Shown here piece after piece: positions 53,143-62,135 of a stretch of 64,000 nt of DNA; within the stretch, counting starts at the first letter, position 1; each line of letters starts with the position of its first letter. Below the pieces are notes generated by a model that was given only the letters and a program-made list of their open reading frames with translations, was not told the origin of the DNA and made no database searches. Source of the stretch: Phenylobacterium sp. NIBR 498073 (GTDB lineage Bacteria > Pseudomonadota > Alphaproteobacteria > Caulobacterales > Caulobacteraceae); contig NZ_CP114599.1 in the NCBI RefSeq assembly GCF_027286305.1, positions 372,001 to 436,000 on the forward strand. Reading direction: 5' to 3'. The translations under genes and the position numbers were made by a program.

Positions 53143-53171
53143 GCGCGCGCCTGCAGGCGAAGGGACGGGCG

Positions 53172-53366
53172 ATGAGCGAGAACGCCAAACAGTCGCTGAT
53201 CGCGGTCGTGGTCGCCGTGGTGTTCATCGGCGGCGGGCTGCTCGCCGTCCACCTGACCCGGGATGTCGATCTGCCGGCGTGGGGCAAGTGGGCCTGGATC
53301 GCCACCGGCCTGATCGTGATCGTGCGCCTGGCGCTGGCTTGGCGACGGCGGCGCCGGCGGCGCTGA
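53172..53366 (+). CDS. Small membrane protein of unknown function
   Basis: The 64-residue protein has two predicted membrane helices (about residues 9-28 and 40-57) and a very basic tail (RRRRRRR). It starts at ATG 53172, 29 bases after rpoN, preceded by AAGGGACGG. It may be co-transcribed with rpoN. No family is recognised. Confidence 0.6.
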   Translation: MSENAKQSLIAVVVAVVFIGGGLLAVHLTRDVDLPAWGKWAWIATGLIVIVRLALAWRRRRRRR

Positions 53367-53370
53367 GCCC

Positions 53371-53967
53371 TCAGCGCGCGGCGGGCAGGGCCGCCAGATA
53401 GGCCTCCAGCAGCCGGACCAGTTCGTCCTCCAGCGCTTGCGGATCGAGCCCCAGGCCCGGCTCGGCCGCAGCGGCGCGCAGCAGACTGACCGGCGCGTGG
53501 GTGAGCACGAAGGCGCGCTCAGGCGTCAGCTCGGCGTGGAGTTGGACCTTGCCGTCGATGGCGGCGAGAAACGCCTGATGGTGCTGCTGCAGGCCGCCGT
53601 CGTCGCGCCCGCGGTACATAGCGTCGAGCAGGGCTGCGCGGGCGCGCGGGGCGTCGTCGAAGCTGCGGGTCAGGGCCTGGACGATGGCGCGCACGGCGTT
53701 CGCGCCCGGCGGGCTGATGACCAGCTGGGCGATGTCGTCGCGCACTGCGCCGGCCCGCTGCTGCGCGAGGGCGGCCAGGATGTCGTCCTTGTCGCGGAAG
53801 TACTGGTAGACGGTGCCGATGCTGACCCCGGCGCGGGCGGCGATGTGATTGGTGGTCAGACGCTCGACGCCCTCGGCCTCGAGAAGTTGAAGGGCGGCGC
53901 CCAGGATCACCTCGACGGTCAATCCGGCCCGCGCCTGGCGCGGCGTTCTTCGTTTTCTTTCAGACAT
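53371..53967 (-). CDS. TetR/AcrR-family transcriptional regulator
   Basis: The 198-residue regulator has a TetR HTH at residues about 18-60 (ILGAALQLLEAEGVERLTTNHIAARAGVSIGTVYQYFRDKDDI; key part ARAGVSIGTVYQYF) and a variable C-terminal ligand domain. It is divergent from the MpaB-type oxygenase gene with a 111-base gap, a common regulator-target arrangement. Its inducer is unknown. Confidence 0.9.
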   Translation of the reverse strand: MSERKRRTPRQARAGLTVEVILGAALQLLEAEGVERLTTNHIAARAGVSIGTVYQYFRDKDDILAALAQQRAGAVRDDIAQLVISPPGANAVRAIVQALTRSFDDAPRARAALLDAMYRGRDDGGLQQHHQAFLAAIDGKVQLHAELTPERAFVLTHAPVSLLRAAAAEPGLGLDPQALEDELVRLLEAYLAALPAAR

Positions 53968-54078
53968 TTGTCGAGGCCGTGAAGCGCGCGCAGGGGGCTG
54001 CGCGAACGCGAGTAGGAATGTGAGGAATGCTTACATATCGTTTCCGGCAGACCAAGACCGCATTGCCTGGAGACGTCC

Positions 54079-55404
54079 ATGACCCCCGCCGTCGAGCGCG
54101 CCCGCCAGCGGATCGCCGCCCAGAAGGCCCTGCTGCCGCAGATGTATGCGAGCGTGGATTTCGACCGCCAGCCCGAGCGGTTCAATGACGAGGCGACTGC
54201 GGTCATGGTGCGCGACTGCGGGCCGCCGGAGCTGCGGGTCACCGACGAGGAGTTCGAGCTGGTCCGCGCCTACACCATGCTGGGCGACGTGGTGGCCGAC
54301 GCCTATGCGGGCTTGATCCCGCAGTACGGCTTCAAGCGGCTGATCGCCATGTTGGTCCAGGCCTGCGACCAGGGGATCGCGGCGGTGGAGGACGCGCCGC
54401 CGGAACTGGCCGCTTTCATCGGGGCGATGGAGGCGACGCCGGACTGGGTGGACATGGAGCTGGTCGCCGAGGGCGCGCGGATCGACCGCAACGCCACCGC
54501 CAACCTGGCGCCGTTCGCGATCCGCGGGGCGTTCATCGCCACCTTCCTCAACAAGTATTCGGCCCTGCCGATGGCCCTGACCGGGACCTTGAGCAACGAC
54601 TCCGCCGCGCGGCGGGTCAACGAGACGGCGACCTTCTTCGCCACCACCGTTCTGCCGGGCGCGCTGGAGCGGCACGGAGAGGGTTTCAAGGCCGCGGCCA
54701 TGGTGCGGCTGATGCACTCGATGGTGCGATTCAACGCCCTGCGCAGCGGCCGCTGGGACAGCGCCGTCTACGGCGTGCCGATCCCCCAGGTCGACCAGAT
54801 GCCGGCCGGGCTGATCCCGATCTTCCTGATGGCCTTCAAGATCGTCGGCCAGGGCCGCCGGACCTTCACCGCGTCCGAGCGCGCCCAGGTGGAGCTGGCC
54901 CGCTACCGCTGCTTCCTGCTGGGTCTGCCCGAGGAGCTGCTGGCCACCACGCCCGAGGGGATCGTGCGGATCATGACGGCGCGCAATTCGACCCTGCGCC
55001 AGGGGTTCGACGACGAGACCTGCGGCGAGCTGATCCGCGCCACCCTGTCGGCCTATCTGCCGGCCAGCCGCTCGCCGGCCGCGCGGCTGCACAACGTCAT
55101 CGAAAAGAGCTTCGCCAAGGGGTTCTTCCTGCGCCAGTTCCTGAAGGGCGACCAGGCCGCGGCGCAGCGGATGGGCGTGCCCGTCAGCGGTCTGGACCGG
55201 GCGGTGTTCGCGCTGGTGGCGGTGGCCGTCGGCCTGCGGATGGGGGCCTATCGCTGGGCGTCGCGCACGCCGCTGCTGCGCGGCGCGGCGGACGCGATCC
55301 TGGTGCGCAAGATCCGCGCGCTGCTTCAGCGGTATGGCCATGCCGAGTTCACGAGCGACGCCGGCGCCTATCGGCCGACCCCGGGCGTGCGCGCGGCGGC
55401 CTGA
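54079..55404 (+). CDS. Oxygenase MpaB family protein (DUF2236)
   Basis: The 441-residue protein is of the MpaB/rubber-oxygenase-like family. Conserved features are RGAFIATFLNKYSALPMALTG, NETATFFATTVLPG and MVRLMHSMVRF, where His and surrounding residues are candidates for heme ligation. C-terminal hydrophobic stretches (about 380-400) suggest membrane association. The family oxygenates isoprenoid or lipid substrates; the target here is unknown. A TetR regulator is divergently encoded next to it. Confidence 0.85.
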   Translation: MTPAVERARQRIAAQKALLPQMYASVDFDRQPERFNDEATAVMVRDCGPPELRVTDEEFELVRAYTMLGDVVADAYAGLIPQYGFKRLIAMLVQACDQGIAAVEDAPPELAAFIGAMEATPDWVDMELVAEGARIDRNATANLAPFAIRGAFIATFLNKYSALPMALTGTLSNDSAARRVNETATFFATTVLPGALERHGEGFKAAAMVRLMHSMVRFNALRSGRWDSAVYGVPIPQVDQMPAGLIPIFLMAFKIVGQGRRTFTASERAQVELARYRCFLLGLPEELLATTPEGIVRIMTARNSTLRQGFDDETCGELIRATLSAYLPASRSPAARLHNVIEKSFAKGFFLRQFLKGDQAAAQRMGVPVSGLDRAVFALVAVAVGLRMGAYRWASRTPLLRGAADAILVRKIRALLQRYGHAEFTSDAGAYRPTPGVRAAA

Positions 55405-55488
55405 TGTCGGCAAGAACGCGCCCGGACCTGCGGGCTTTGCGAGAAATTCTGTCTTGAGCCTGGCGGGCGTCCGGATAGGGATGCCCGC

Positions 55489-56466
55489 GTGATCAGCTTT
55501 CAATCCGTCGGCAAGACCTTTGCGCGCGCGCCTGCGCCTGCGCCTGCGCTCCATGACGTCACCTTGCAGGTCGCGGCCGGCGAGGTGTTCGGCGTCATCG
55601 GTCAGTCCGGGGCCGGCAAGTCGACCCTGATCCGGCTGATCAACGGCCTGGAGCGGCCGAGCGCGGGCAAGGTGGTCACCGACGGCGAGGACGTCGGGGC
55701 GCTGGACGCCGCGGCGCTGCGGGCCCTGCGCCGGCGGGTCGGGATGATCTTCCAGCACTTCAACCTGCTGTCGTCGAAGACCGTCGCCCAGAACGTCGCC
55801 TATCCGCTGAAGGTGGCGGGCGTGCCGAGCGCGCGGATCGGGCCGAAGGTGAGCCAGCTGCTGGCGCGGGTCGGCCTGGCCGACCAGGCGCCCAAGTATC
55901 CGGCCCAGCTGTCGGGCGGCCAGAAGCAACGGGTCGGCATCGCCCGGGCGCTGGCCAACGGCCCGAAGATCCTGCTCTGCGACGAGGCGACCAGCGCGCT
56001 CGACCCGCAGACCACCGAACAGATTCTCGACCTGCTCAGCGAACTGAACCGCGAGCTTTCCCTGACCATCGTGCTGATCACCCACGAGATGGAGGTGATC
56101 CGCCGGGTCTGCCATCGCGTCGCCGTGCTCGACGCCGGATCGGTGGTGGAGAGCGGCGAGGTGGCGCAGGTGTTCCTGCATCCGCAGCATGCGGTGACCC
56201 GGGCGCTGGTGGCCGACGCCGCCGGCCTGGGCGCTGCGGCGACGCCGGGGGCGCTGCGGCTGACCTTCCGCGGCCAGGCGACCTACGAGCCGATCCTGGG
56301 GCGCATCGCCCGCGACACCGGGGTCGACTACTCGATCCTGGCCGGACGCATCGACCGCATCCGCGACGAGCCCTACGGCCAGCTGCTGGTCAGCCTGGTC
56401 GGCGGCGACGTGGCCGCCGCGCGCGAGCGGCTGAGCGCGGCCGGCGTGCGGGTCGAGGAGGCGTGA
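55489..56466 (+). CDS. metN: Methionine ABC transporter ATP-binding protein
   Basis: The 325-residue ATPase of D/L-methionine import has Walker A GQSGAGKS (38-45), LSGGQKQRVGIARAL, Walker B ILLCDEATSALDP, then a C-terminal NIL regulatory domain that senses methionine (about 245-325). The start is GTG 55489. A run of APAPAPA near the N-terminus comes from a GCGCCT repeat. The stop overlaps the start of metI (GTGA). Confidence 0.93.
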   Translation: MISFQSVGKTFARAPAPAPALHDVTLQVAAGEVFGVIGQSGAGKSTLIRLINGLERPSAGKVVTDGEDVGALDAAALRALRRRVGMIFQHFNLLSSKTVAQNVAYPLKVAGVPSARIGPKVSQLLARVGLADQAPKYPAQLSGGQKQRVGIARALANGPKILLCDEATSALDPQTTEQILDLLSELNRELSLTIVLITHEMEVIRRVCHRVAVLDAGSVVESGEVAQVFLHPQHAVTRALVADAAGLGAAATPGALRLTFRGQATYEPILGRIARDTGVDYSILAGRIDRIRDEPYGQLLVSLVGGDVAAARERLSAAGVRVEEA

Positions 56467-57125
56467 GCATGTTCGCCAACATCAACTGGGCCGACATCGG
56501 ACAGGCCAGCCTCGACACGGGCGTCATGCTGGCCGGGTCGCTGGGGTTCTCGGTGCTGCTGGGCCTGCCGCTCGGCGTGATCCTGTTCCTGACCGGCAAG
56601 GGCCGGCTGCTGGAGAACGGCCCGGCGCATGGCGCGCTGTCGTTCGCGGTCAATGTGCTGCGCTCAGTGCCGTTCGTGATTTTGCTGATCGTGATGATCC
56701 CACTGACCATGCTGCTGGTCGGCACTTCGCTGGGCGTGGCCGGGGCCATTCCGCCGCTGGTGGTCGGCGCCGCGCCCTTTTACGCCCGGCTGGTCGAGAC
56801 CGCCCTGCGCGAGGTCGACAAGGGCGTGATCGAGGCGGCCCAGGCGATGGGCGCCAGTCCGCGGCAGATCGTGTTCGGGGCGCTGCTGCCCGAGGCGCTG
56901 CCGGGGATCGTGGCCGGCGCCACGGTGACGGCCATCGCGCTCGTCTCCTACACGGCCATGGCCGGCGTGGTCGGGGCCGGCGGCCTCGGCGACCTCGCCA
57001 TCCGCTTCGGTTACCAGCGGTTCCAGACCGACGTCATGGTCGTGACGGTGCTGCTGCTGCTGGCCCTGGTGCAGGGGCTGCAATGGGCGGGCGACCGCCT
57101 GGTCATCAAGCTCAGCCGCCGCTGA
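56463..57125 (+). CDS. metI: Methionine ABC transporter permease
   Basis: The 220-residue integral membrane permease has about five helices and the ABC inner-membrane EAA-type loop (EAAQAMGASPRQIVFGALLPEALPGIV; key part AMGASPRQIVFGALLPEALP). MLLVGTSLGVAGAIPPLVV is a family motif. GTG 56463 overlaps the end of metN; ATG 56469 is an alternative. It works with MetN and MetQ. Confidence 0.93.
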   Translation: MSMFANINWADIGQASLDTGVMLAGSLGFSVLLGLPLGVILFLTGKGRLLENGPAHGALSFAVNVLRSVPFVILLIVMIPLTMLLVGTSLGVAGAIPPLVVGAAPFYARLVETALREVDKGVIEAAQAMGASPRQIVFGALLPEALPGIVAGATVTAIALVSYTAMAGVVGAGGLGDLAIRFGYQRFQTDVMVVTVLLLLALVQGLQWAGDRLVIKLSRR

Positions 57126-57143
57126 GCCGAGAGGTTTTTCCAG

Positions 57144-57947
57144 ATGTTGAACAAGCGCAACCTGATCCTGGCCGCCGCCGCCCTGGCGTTGGCCGCTTGC
57201 GGCCAGAAGCCCGCCGCCACGGCGGCCTCCGACACCCTGGTGATCGCCGCCACCCCAGTGCCGCACGCTGAGATCCTGGAGGTCGTCCGTCCGATCCTGG
57301 CCAAGGAAGGCGTGAAGCTGGATGTGAAGGTGTTCAACGACTACGTGCAGCCCAACCTGCAGGTGGCGCAGAAGCAGCTGGACGTGAACTACTTCCAGAC
57401 CGCGCCCTATCTCGACGAGTTCAACAAGGCCCGCGGCGTCAATCTGGTGAAGGTGGTCGGCGTGCACATCGAGCCGATCGGGGCCTATTCGAAGAAGATC
57501 AAGTCGCTGGCCGAGCTGCCGCAGGGGGCGAGCGTGGCGATCCCCAACGAGCCGAGCAACGGCGGGCGGGCGCTGCTGCTGCTGCAGAAGGGCGGGCTGA
57601 TCACCCTGAAGGATCCGGCCAATCCGCTCTCGACGCTGAACGACATCGTCGCCAACCCCAAGGGGCTGAAGTTCAAGGAACTGGAGGCCGCGACCCTGCC
57701 GCGGGTGCTGGGCGAGCTGGACCTGGCGGTGATCAACACCAACTACGTGCTCGACGCAGGCCTGAACCCAGCCAAGGACGCGTTGATCCTGGAGGACGGG
57801 AACAGCCCGTATGTGAACCTGCTGGTCGCCCGGCCGGACAATAAGGACGACCCGCGGGTGCAGAAGCTGGCCAAGGCCCTGACCGGACCGGAAGTGAAGG
57901 CGTTCATCGCCCAGAAGTACGCCGGCGCGGTGCAGCCGGCGTTCTGA
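57144..57947 (+). CDS. metQ: Methionine-binding lipoprotein
   Basis: The 267-residue NlpA/MetQ-type binding lipoprotein has signal and lipobox LAAC (Cys19). It has VIAATPVPHAEILEVVRPIL (the PHAEIL motif is diagnostic), VNYFQTAPYLDEF, IEPIGAYSKKIKSL, NEPSNGGRALLLLQ and VINTNYVLDAG. It captures methionine in the periplasm for MetNI. It ends the metNIQ operon 18 bases after metI. Confidence 0.95.
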   Translation: MLNKRNLILAAAALALAACGQKPAATAASDTLVIAATPVPHAEILEVVRPILAKEGVKLDVKVFNDYVQPNLQVAQKQLDVNYFQTAPYLDEFNKARGVNLVKVVGVHIEPIGAYSKKIKSLAELPQGASVAIPNEPSNGGRALLLLQKGGLITLKDPANPLSTLNDIVANPKGLKFKELEAATLPRVLGELDLAVINTNYVLDAGLNPAKDALILEDGNSPYVNLLVARPDNKDDPRVQKLAKALTGPEVKAFIAQKYAGAVQPAF

Positions 57948-57955
57948 GCCAACTC

Positions 57956-58071
57956 TCCTCTCCCCGCTTGAGGGGAGAGGTCAGGTGAGGGGTTCGCGAC
58001 GCGAAGCGGCGCATTGCGGCAGATATCGTAGATCCCCTCACCCCAACCCTCTCCCCCAAGGGGGCGAGGGA
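57956..58071. repeat. Type B palindromic repeat
   Basis: The arms CTCCTCTCCCCGCTTGAGGG then GAGAGGTCAGGTGAGGGG, and CCCCTCACCCCAACCCTCTC then CCCCAAGGGGGCGAGGGAG, are inverted. It follows metQ and precedes a type A repeat. Confidence 0.85.
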
Positions 58072-58097
58072 GCGAGCGGGCGCCTCCTGAGCCAATT

Positions 58098-58196
58098 GCT
58101 CCCCCTTTGGGGGATCTGACGGAGGGGGACTGCTGACTCAGCAGGCCCCCTCCGTCGCGCTTCGCGCGCCACCTCCCCCGGCGGGGGAGGAATTGC
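58098..58196. repeat. Type A palindromic repeat (shortened)
   Basis: GCTCCCCCTTTGGGGGATCT, a GACGGAGGGGGACTGCTGAC segment and CACCTCCCCCGGCGGGGGAG make an inverted pair. It differs from the copies at 11356 and 21864 in lacking the TCAGCGTAGCTGAC part. It lies between metQ and the convergent asd. Confidence 0.8.
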
Positions 58197-58203
58197 TCGG
58201 CGC

Positions 58204-59247
58204 TTAGGCCGCCACGACCTCGGCGATCTGGACGGCGTTGAGGGCCGCGCCCTTCAGCAGCTGGTCGCCGACCACAAAGATGCTGAGCGTTCGGCCGGTG
58301 GGGTCGGAGAGGTCGGCGCGGATGCGGCCGACCAGCACGTCGTCGCCGCCCGAGGCCTCGTTCGGCATCGGGAAGTGGTTGCGCAGGGCGTCGTTGACCA
58401 GCTTCACGCCCGGGGCGGCGGCCAGCCACTCCTCGGCCTCCTGCGGCGTGATCGGGTTCTCGAACTCGACGGTCAGCGACATCGAGTGGGCGCGCAGCAC
58501 CGGCACCCGCACGCAGGTGAACGACAGGCGCAGGTCCGGCGCGGACATGATCTTGCGGATCTCCTCCATCGCCTTGAGCTCCTCGCCGTTGTAGCCGGTC
58601 TCGGCGTCGATCCCGGCGTTGTGGCTGAACAGGTTGAAGGCGTAGGGGTGCGGCAGCACCTTGGGCTCGAAGGCCTCGCCGGCCAGGTAGGCGGCGGTCG
58701 ACTGCTCGAGTTCGGCCATGGCCGCGGCGCCGGCGCCCGAGGCCGACTGGTAGGTTGCGCCGATCACCCGCTGGACCTTGTTGTTGGCGTTCAGCGGGGC
58801 CAGGGCCATCACCGCGATGGCGGCGACGCAGTTCGGGTTGGCGACGATGCGTGGCTGCTCGCCCAGCAGGGCGCCGTTCACCTCCGGCACCACCAGCGGG
58901 ATCTCCGGCTGCATGCGGAAGGCCGAGGAATTGTCGACCACGACGCAGCCCTTGGCCGCGGCGATCGGCGCGAACTCGCGGCTGATGCTGGCGCCGGCCG
59001 AGAACAGGGCGATGTCGACGCCGGTGAACGACTCGGCGGTCAGCGCCTCGACGGCCACCTGGCGCCCCTGGAAGCTGTAGGTGCGGCCGGCCGAGCGCGG
59101 CGAGGCCAGCAGCTTCAGCGAGCGGACCGGGAAGTTGCGGCGCTCGAGGCATTCCATGAGCTCGACGCCGACGGCGCCGGTGGCGCCGACGATGGCGACG
59201 TTGAACAGGCGTTGGCCGGCGGGGCGGGCGACTTGCGTGGAAAGCAT
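58204..59247 (-). CDS. asd: Aspartate-semialdehyde dehydrogenase
   Basis: The 347-residue NADP-dependent enzyme makes aspartate semialdehyde for lysine, threonine and methionine synthesis. NADP motif VAIVGATGAVGVELM (residues about 16-30), CVVVDNSSAFRM near 90 and active-site Cys in RIVANPNCVAAIAV (about 125-140) are visible, then GATYQSASGAG and CVRVPVLRAHSMSL. ATG 59247 is chosen; the longer open frame extends only antisense to exoD. The 294 bases between its start and exoD hold no gene that I can see. Confidence 0.94.
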   Translation of the reverse strand: MLSTQVARPAGQRLFNVAIVGATGAVGVELMECLERRNFPVRSLKLLASPRSAGRTYSFQGRQVAVEALTAESFTGVDIALFSAGASISREFAPIAAAKGCVVVDNSSAFRMQPEIPLVVPEVNGALLGEQPRIVANPNCVAAIAVMALAPLNANNKVQRVIGATYQSASGAGAAAMAELEQSTAAYLAGEAFEPKVLPHPYAFNLFSHNAGIDAETGYNGEELKAMEEIRKIMSAPDLRLSFTCVRVPVLRAHSMSLTVEFENPITPQEAEEWLAAAPGVKLVNDALRNHFPMPNEASGGDDVLVGRIRADLSDPTGRTLSIFVVGDQLLKGAALNAVQIAEVVAA

Positions 59248-59541
59248 GACTCTATCGTCTCCGGTGGGTGAGTTCCGGAAGGCCGAGGTCTTTCGCTTTT
59301 CGAGATTGCGACCCCAGCCTGCCGGCGGGGTCCTTGGGGTCTTACGCGGCGAGCACGCGCGAACCCCCAAGCCCCGCGGGCATGGTGGTTTTAATCGCGC
59401 TTTTAATGGTCGAACGACGCATGGCGCTCCGATATGGCAAGAAGCGCCTGCTTGTAAATGAAGAAATGCAGGCCAAATCCAATTCACGTCCTGGGCGTTG
59501 TGGTCACGCTGGGCGACTGCAAGGGGCCGTGACGGCGAGGC

Positions 59542-60159
59542 ATGATCGAGGACGACAACGGCCACACCTCCATCTCGGCGATCGTCCGTGAGCTTGGCGC
59601 GCGCGACAGCGTGAGCGTCGGCGAGATCGTCGACCGGTTCGGCACCCGCGCCTTCGGGGCGCTGCTGTTCATCTTCGCCCTGCCCAACCTGCTGCCGCTG
59701 CCGCCGGGCTCCTCGACGGTGCTGGGCGCGCCGCTGCTGCTGCTGGCGCCGCAGGTGGCGCTGGGGGTGGACGCGCCGTGGCTGCCTCGGTCGGTCGACG
59801 GGCGGAGGATCAGCGGGGCGGACCTCAACAAGGTGTTCGGGCCGCTGCTGCCGTGGGTGGAGCGGTTCGAGAAGATCTCCCGCCCGCGGATCGCGGTACT
59901 GTTCAGCGCCTGGGGCCAGCAACTGATCGGCGTGATCTGCACGCTGCTGGCCTTCGTGCTGATTCTGCCGATCCCGCTCGGCAACCTGTTGCCGGGGCTG
60001 ACCATCGGCGTTTTCGGGTTTTCGCTGTTCCAGCGGGACGGCTTTTTTGCGGTCGCCGGCTACGTGTTGGCGGGGTTCAGCGCCTTTCTTTTGTACGTCG
60101 CGGCGGACGCGGTGATCGCCGGAGTTCGCCTTCTCGTGAACTGGCTCGGGGGTGCTTGA
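59542..60159 (+). CDS. exoD: ExoD-family exopolysaccharide synthesis protein
   Basis: The 205-residue integral membrane protein has about five helices. It has VSVGEIVDRFGTRAFGALLFIFALPNLLPLPPG in the first third (key part RFGTRAFGALLF and ALPNLLPLPPG), which is the ExoD signature, and DGFFAVAGYVLAG near the end. Family members in rhizobia affect polysaccharide and alkaline tolerance; the mechanism is unknown. It is upstream of hpf on the same strand. Confidence 0.87.
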   Translation: MIEDDNGHTSISAIVRELGARDSVSVGEIVDRFGTRAFGALLFIFALPNLLPLPPGSSTVLGAPLLLLAPQVALGVDAPWLPRSVDGRRISGADLNKVFGPLLPWVERFEKISRPRIAVLFSAWGQQLIGVICTLLAFVLILPIPLGNLLPGLTIGVFGFSLFQRDGFFAVAGYVLAGFSAFLLYVAADAVIAGVRLLVNWLGGA

Positions 60160-60190
60160 CACCGGCGCCGCTCGGGCGCGTTGTTAGCTC

Positions 60191-60829
60191 ATGCAAGTCT
60201 TAGTCTCTGGCAAGCATGTCGCCGTCGGGGAGGCCCTGCGAGAGCGGGTCACCGACGAAATCACCGGTTCCATTGGCAAGTACTTCGAACGTGGCGGAGA
60301 CGCCGACGTCGTGGTCAGCCGCGAGGGCCATTCCTTCCGAGTCGACTGCGCGGTGAAGCTGGCCTCCGGCCAGGCGTTGCAGTCCCACGGCCTGGGGAGC
60401 GACGCGCACGGCGCGTTCGATGCGGCGCTCGCCAAGATCGAGACTCGCATCCGCCGCTACAAGCGCCGGCTGAAGAGCCACTCGGCTGCGGCCAACGCCA
60501 AGCAGGCGGAAACGGCGTCCTATTTCGTCATCCGTGCGCCGGAGGGCGAGGAGGACGTCGACTGGGACGACGGCGAAACGTCGCACGCCGCCCACGCCCC
60601 GCCTTCGGCGATGGTGATCGCGGAAACCGAAAAGCCTGTTCGCGAAATGACCGTTTCCATGGCGGTCATGGAGTTGGACTTGACGGAATCTCAGACAATC
60701 GTGTTTAGGAACGCCGCTCACGGAGGCTTGTCCGTGGTGTACCGCCGGCCGGATGGGAATATCGGCTGGATCGATCCCGAACGTACGAAAACGCTCGATG
60801 GGAACGGCGTAAACGGAACCAGCGTCTAG
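60191..60829 (+). CDS. hpf: Ribosome hibernation promoting factor, long form
   Basis: The 212-residue protein has an N-terminal S30AE/YfiA domain (residues 1-100: MQVLVSGKHVAVGEALRERV, HSFRVDCAVKLASGQ, AFDAALAKIETRIRRYKRRL). A flexible acidic linker follows, then a C-terminal dimerisation domain (MAVMELDLTESQTIVFRNA, VVYRRPDGNIGWIDP). It pairs 70S ribosomes into 100S in stationary phase. It precedes ptsN, the usual order after rpoN in proteobacteria. Confidence 0.94.
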   Translation: MQVLVSGKHVAVGEALRERVTDEITGSIGKYFERGGDADVVVSREGHSFRVDCAVKLASGQALQSHGLGSDAHGAFDAALAKIETRIRRYKRRLKSHSAAANAKQAETASYFVIRAPEGEEDVDWDDGETSHAAHAPPSAMVIAETEKPVREMTVSMAVMELDLTESQTIVFRNAAHGGLSVVYRRPDGNIGWIDPERTKTLDGNGVNGTSV

Positions 60830-60898
60830 GCGCTGGATCTCGCCGTCCCCGAGCCGGACGTAAGTCGGGCTTTGTTCGAGTTTGGGCGTCACGAGATT

Positions 60899-61363
60899 AT
60901 GCAAATAGGCGACATCCTGGACCGCGCGGCGATCGCGGCGCGTGCGAGCGCGCCGAGCAAGCGTCAGGCCCTGGCCGTGGTGGCGGAAATCGCCGCGCGG
61001 GGCTTCGGGCTTGACGCGGGCGTCGTGCTCGACGCGCTCATCGAGCGTGAGAACGCCGGCTCGACCGGCGTCGGCCATGGCGTGGCCGTGCCGCATGCGC
61101 GGCTTGAGGGCCTGACCCAGATGCGCGGCGTGTTCGTGCGCCTGGACCAGCCCGTCGCTTTCGAGTCGGTGGACGAGCAGCCGGTGGATCTGATCTTCGC
61201 GCTGTTCGCGCCGCCGAACGCCAGTTCGGAGCACCTGCGGGCCCTGGCCCGGGTGTCGCGCATGCTGCGCCAGGGCGACCTGCGCGAGCACCTGCGCCAG
61301 GCCAGGACGCCCGACGCCATTCATGCGCTGCTGGTGCAGGAGCGGCCGTCCGCGGCCGCCTGA
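60899..61363 (+). CDS. ptsN: Nitrogen-regulatory PTS EIIA protein
   Basis: The 154-residue EIIA-Ntr protein takes a phosphate on the His in STGVGHGVAVPHARL (His about residue 66). ALAVVAEIAARGFGLDAGVV and DLIFALFAPPNASSEHLRALARVSRML match the family. It regulates nitrogen, potassium and stress functions. ATG 60899 is chosen; TTG 60872 gives a longer form. It lies 69 bases after hpf. Confidence 0.93.
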   Translation: MQIGDILDRAAIAARASAPSKRQALAVVAEIAARGFGLDAGVVLDALIERENAGSTGVGHGVAVPHARLEGLTQMRGVFVRLDQPVAFESVDEQPVDLIFALFAPPNASSEHLRALARVSRMLRQGDLREHLRQARTPDAIHALLVQERPSAAA

Positions 61364-61419
61364 TACGGCGCCCGGCCAGGCCCCGCAGGGCCCGACCGGC
61401 GCAATCTGCTATCGATGAT

Positions 61420-61677
61420 CTAGTGGACCGAGACCGGCGCCAGTTCGTGGGCCAGCGCCGCAGCCACGGCCGAGTCCTTGTCAGTCAGCACCGCCAGGCG
61501 TTCGCCGTCGGCGCGGTGGACCGCATACAAAATCTGATCGGGATCGAGCTGAAACCCCTGGATCTGTGCAGCGGGCGTGCTCGCCATGATCTCAGCGGCC
61601 TTGATCGGACGGACATAGACCAGGTCCGGGGCGCCAAGAGCGGCGAAAGCTTCAGTCGTAAGATTGGGCGTCATCAT
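61420..61677 (-). CDS. DUF1150 family protein
   Basis: The 85-residue small soluble protein has LGAPDLVYVRPIKAAEI and LDPDQILYAVHRADGERLAVL, typical of DUF1150. ATG 61677 is preceded by ACGGAGGTGGTC, a good ribosome-binding site; a TTG at 61698 overlaps it. It follows the Hsp20 gene with a small gap, a pairing usual in alphaproteobacteria, which suggests a stress or proteostasis role that is not defined. Confidence 0.87.
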   Translation of the reverse strand: MMTPNLTTEAFAALGAPDLVYVRPIKAAEIMASTPAAQIQGFQLDPDQILYAVHRADGERLAVLTDKDSAVAAALAHELAPVSVH

Positions 61678-61718
61678 GACCACCTCCGTAAAACTCAACG
61701 CGTCGAACGGCCGCCGGT

Positions 61719-62135
61719 TCAGCCGGCCGTCTTGATCGGGATCCGCTGAACGAGGCGCTCCGGTTCCGGGCGGATCAGGTCGATGTGCAGCAGGCCATGG
61801 GCCAGGAGGGCCCCTTCGACCTTCATGCCGTCGGCCAGGACGAACGTGCGGATGAAGCCCCGCGCCGCGATGCCGCGGTGCAGGTAGGCCTCCTCCGAGC
61901 CGCCCTCGCGCTTGCCGGCCACGACCAGTTGGCGGTCGTCCTCGACCGTCACCTGCAACTGGTCGGGGGTGAACCCGGCCACCGCCAGGGTGATCCGCAG
62001 GGCGCCGTCGCCGCGGTCTTCCACGTTGTAGGGCGGATAGCTTTCGGCGGCGGCCTTGGCCGCACGCTCGATCAGGCTGCGGGTATGATCGAAACCCAGC
62101 AGGAAGGGGCTGTCGAAGACAAGCGACCGGTTCAT
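61719..62135 (-). CDS. Small heat-shock protein, Hsp20/alpha-crystallin family
   Basis: The 138-residue ATP-independent chaperone begins NRSLVFDSPFLLGFDHTRSL and has the alpha-crystallin core YPPYNVEDRGDGALRITLAVAG, TPDQLQVTVEDDRQLVVAGKR, YLHRGIAARGFIRTF and GALLAHGLLHIDLIRP. The IxI-like IPI motif is at the C-terminus (RIPIKTAG). GAGGA precedes ATG 62135. It is the first gene of the Hsp20-DUF1150 pair. Confidence 0.93.
   Translation of the reverse strand: MNRSLVFDSPFLLGFDHTRSLIERAAKAAAESYPPYNVEDRGDGALRITLAVAGFTPDQLQVTVEDDRQLVVAGKREGGSEEAYLHRGIAARGFIRTFVLADGMKVEGALLAHGLLHIDLIRPEPERLVQRIPIKTAG

Noticed and set aside
55405..55488. A methionine or SAM riboswitch before metN
   Set aside because: The 84-base gap shows no SAM-I or SAM-II-like stem pattern that I could recognise, so nothing supports it.
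59248..59541. A gene in the gap between asd and exoD
   Set aside because: No frame with a start, ribosome-binding site and plausible protein was found; it probably holds only the asd promoter and leader.
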